This document shows positions 62,890 through 64,000 of a stretch of DNA of 64,000 nucleotides, piece by piece. Made by a program: the position numbers and the translations under genes. How positions within the stretch are numbered: the first letter of the stretch is position 1; every line of letters begins with the position of its first letter. Under the pieces are notes generated by a model. The model had not been told where the DNA came from. It did no database searches and was given only the letters and a program-made list of their open reading frames with translations. Source of the DNA: Palaemon carinicauda (Eukaryota > Arthropoda > Malacostraca > Decapoda > Palaemonidae); NCBI RefSeq assembly GCF_036898095.1, contig NC_090746.1:115316063-115380062 (forward strand), read 5' to 3'.

Positions 62890-64000
62890 ATGCCATGAAA
62901 TGGCAAATATTTCATGGTATGGATGGTGTGAGAGCTGAGATGTTGAAGGAAGGGGGTGTGACTGTACATGAATTGTTGATGAGATTGTTTAATGTGTTTT
63001 GTGTTGTCAATGGTAACAGAAGATTGGGTTTGTGCGTGTATTGTACCACTATATAAGGGTAAAGGGAGATTTGCATGAGTGTTGTAATTCAAGGGGTATT
63101 AGTTTGTTGAGTGTAGTTGGAGAGGTGTATGGTAGAGTACTGATTAATAGGATTAAGGATAAAACAAGAGAATGCAATCTTAGGAGTACAGGGTGGTTTT
63201 AGAAGAGGTAGGGGTTGTATGAATAGGATTTTTAGTTAGGCAGATATGCGAGAAATATTTAGCTAAAGGTAAGGTGGTGTACAGTATGTTGCATTTATGG
63301 ATCTGGAGAAAGCGTATGAGTTGATAGGGAAGCAATGTGGAATGTGATGAGGTTATATGGAGTTGGTGGAAGGTTGTTGCAAGCAGTGAAAAGTTTCTAC
63401 AACGGTAGTAAAGCATGTGTTAGGATAGGAAATGAAGTGAGCGATTGGTTTCTGGTGAGGGGCTGAGACAGGGATGTCTGATGTCGCTGTGGTTGTTTAA
63501 CTTGTATGTAGGAGTGGTGAGAGAGGTGAATGCTAGAGTGCTGGGACAAGGATTGAAACTGGTAGACGAGAAGGATCATGAATGGGAGGCAAATCAGTTG
63601 TTTGAGGATGATACTGTACTGGTTGCGGACGTAGAAGAGAAGCTTGCCCGATTAGTGACAGAATTTGGAAGGGTATGTGAAAGAAGGAAGTTGAGAGTTA
63701 ATGTGGGTAAGAGTAAGGTTATGAGCTGTACGAGAAGGGAAGGTGGTGTGAGGTTGAATGTCATGTTGAATGGAGTTACTCGAGGTGGTGGATCAGTTTT
63801 AAGTACTTGGGTTTGTTGTTGCAGAAAATGGTGGAGTGGAAGCAGATGTACGTCAGAGTGAATGAAGGATGCAAAGTGGGGGGGGGGGGGGCAGTTAAGG
63901 GAGTAGTAAACAATAGAGGGTTGGGCATGAATGTAAAGAGTTATGTATGAGAAAGTGATTGTACCAACTGTGATGTATGGATCGGAGTTGTGGGGAATGA
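62890..64000 (+). mobile_element. LINE fragment running off the window end
   Basis: It covers most of an RT of the family whose C-terminus and 3' UTR are at 19541-20075, and it probably continues beyond the window. It is interrupted by several frameshifts and a G run at about 63877-63891. Confidence 0.78.
62910..63861 (+). pseudogene. LINE reverse transcriptase, degraded
   Basis: Pieces in order are MDGVRAEMLKEGGVTVHELL, LLSVVGEVYGRVLINRI, AMWNVMRLYGVGGRLLQAVK, SFYNGSKACVRIGNEVSDWF, EGLRQGCLMSLWLFNLYVGV (box B) and ANQLFEDDTVLVADVEEKL (catalytic box). CERRKLRVNVGKSKVMSCTR follows. The catalytic motif reads FEDD where FADD or YADD is expected, with one residue lost before it. Frames change at least four times. 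The clade is not certain. Confidence 0.75.

Overview
This window looks like a slice of a large, repeat-rich animal genome, most likely a decapod crustacean such as a shrimp, crab or crayfish. The grounds are the mix of element types, the many (GA)n, (AAT)n, (TA)n and (GT)n microsatellites, and a SINE and LINE tail family that I recall as abundant in decapods. The species cannot be fixed from the sequence. I see no complete host protein-coding gene, rRNA or tRNA. Almost everything recognisable is a transposable element, and most copies are broken.

Layout. 1-1646: 3' part of an I-clade-like LINE (copy A, + strand). 1793-3532: a long inverted-repeat (foldback) structure. 3533-9254: a near-complete second copy of the same LINE (copy B) with ORF1 and an ORF2 split by one frameshift. 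11049-17125: a degenerate DIRS-like tyrosine-recombinase retroelement (DIRS-1, +). 19541-20075: 3' end of another LINE family. 20480-22270: a decayed gypsy (gypsy-C, -). 22336-22765: a SINE-like copy. 23570-23841: a fragment of a widespread uncharacterised protein. 24061-24320: a DIRS-type end hairpin. 24328-32048: a nearly complete but mutated DIRS-like element (DIRS-2, -). 33402-36110: a SINE-like copy, small tandem duplications and a CR1/Jockey-like LINE fragment. 36860-41277: a decayed CsRn1-type gypsy (gypsy-A, -) interrupted by a SINE. 41692-46524: a gypsy with both LTRs, a candidate PBS and PPT and a 4-bp TSD (gypsy-B, +). 49464-56121: a third, internally deleted DIRS-like element (DIRS-3, -). 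56215-56460: a THAP-domain fragment. 56674-57324: a 651-bp palindromic element with 9-bp flanking direct repeats. 57345-62250: dispersed repeats, microsatellites and LINE ends. 62890-64000: the RT of the LINE family whose 3' end lies at 19541.

How it fits together. The best-supported unusual structure is at the ends of DIRS-2 and DIRS-3. Each carries inverted terminal repeats plus an internal complementary region just inside the 3' ITR. That region is the reverse complement of the two outer edges placed side by side. This is the arrangement known from DIRS-1 of Dictyostelium, where it is thought to template a circular intermediate. Here it can be read base by base (54/54 and 38/38 in DIRS-3; 42/43 and 44/44 in DIRS-2). 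The three elements are clearly diverged from one another, and each has damaged coding regions.
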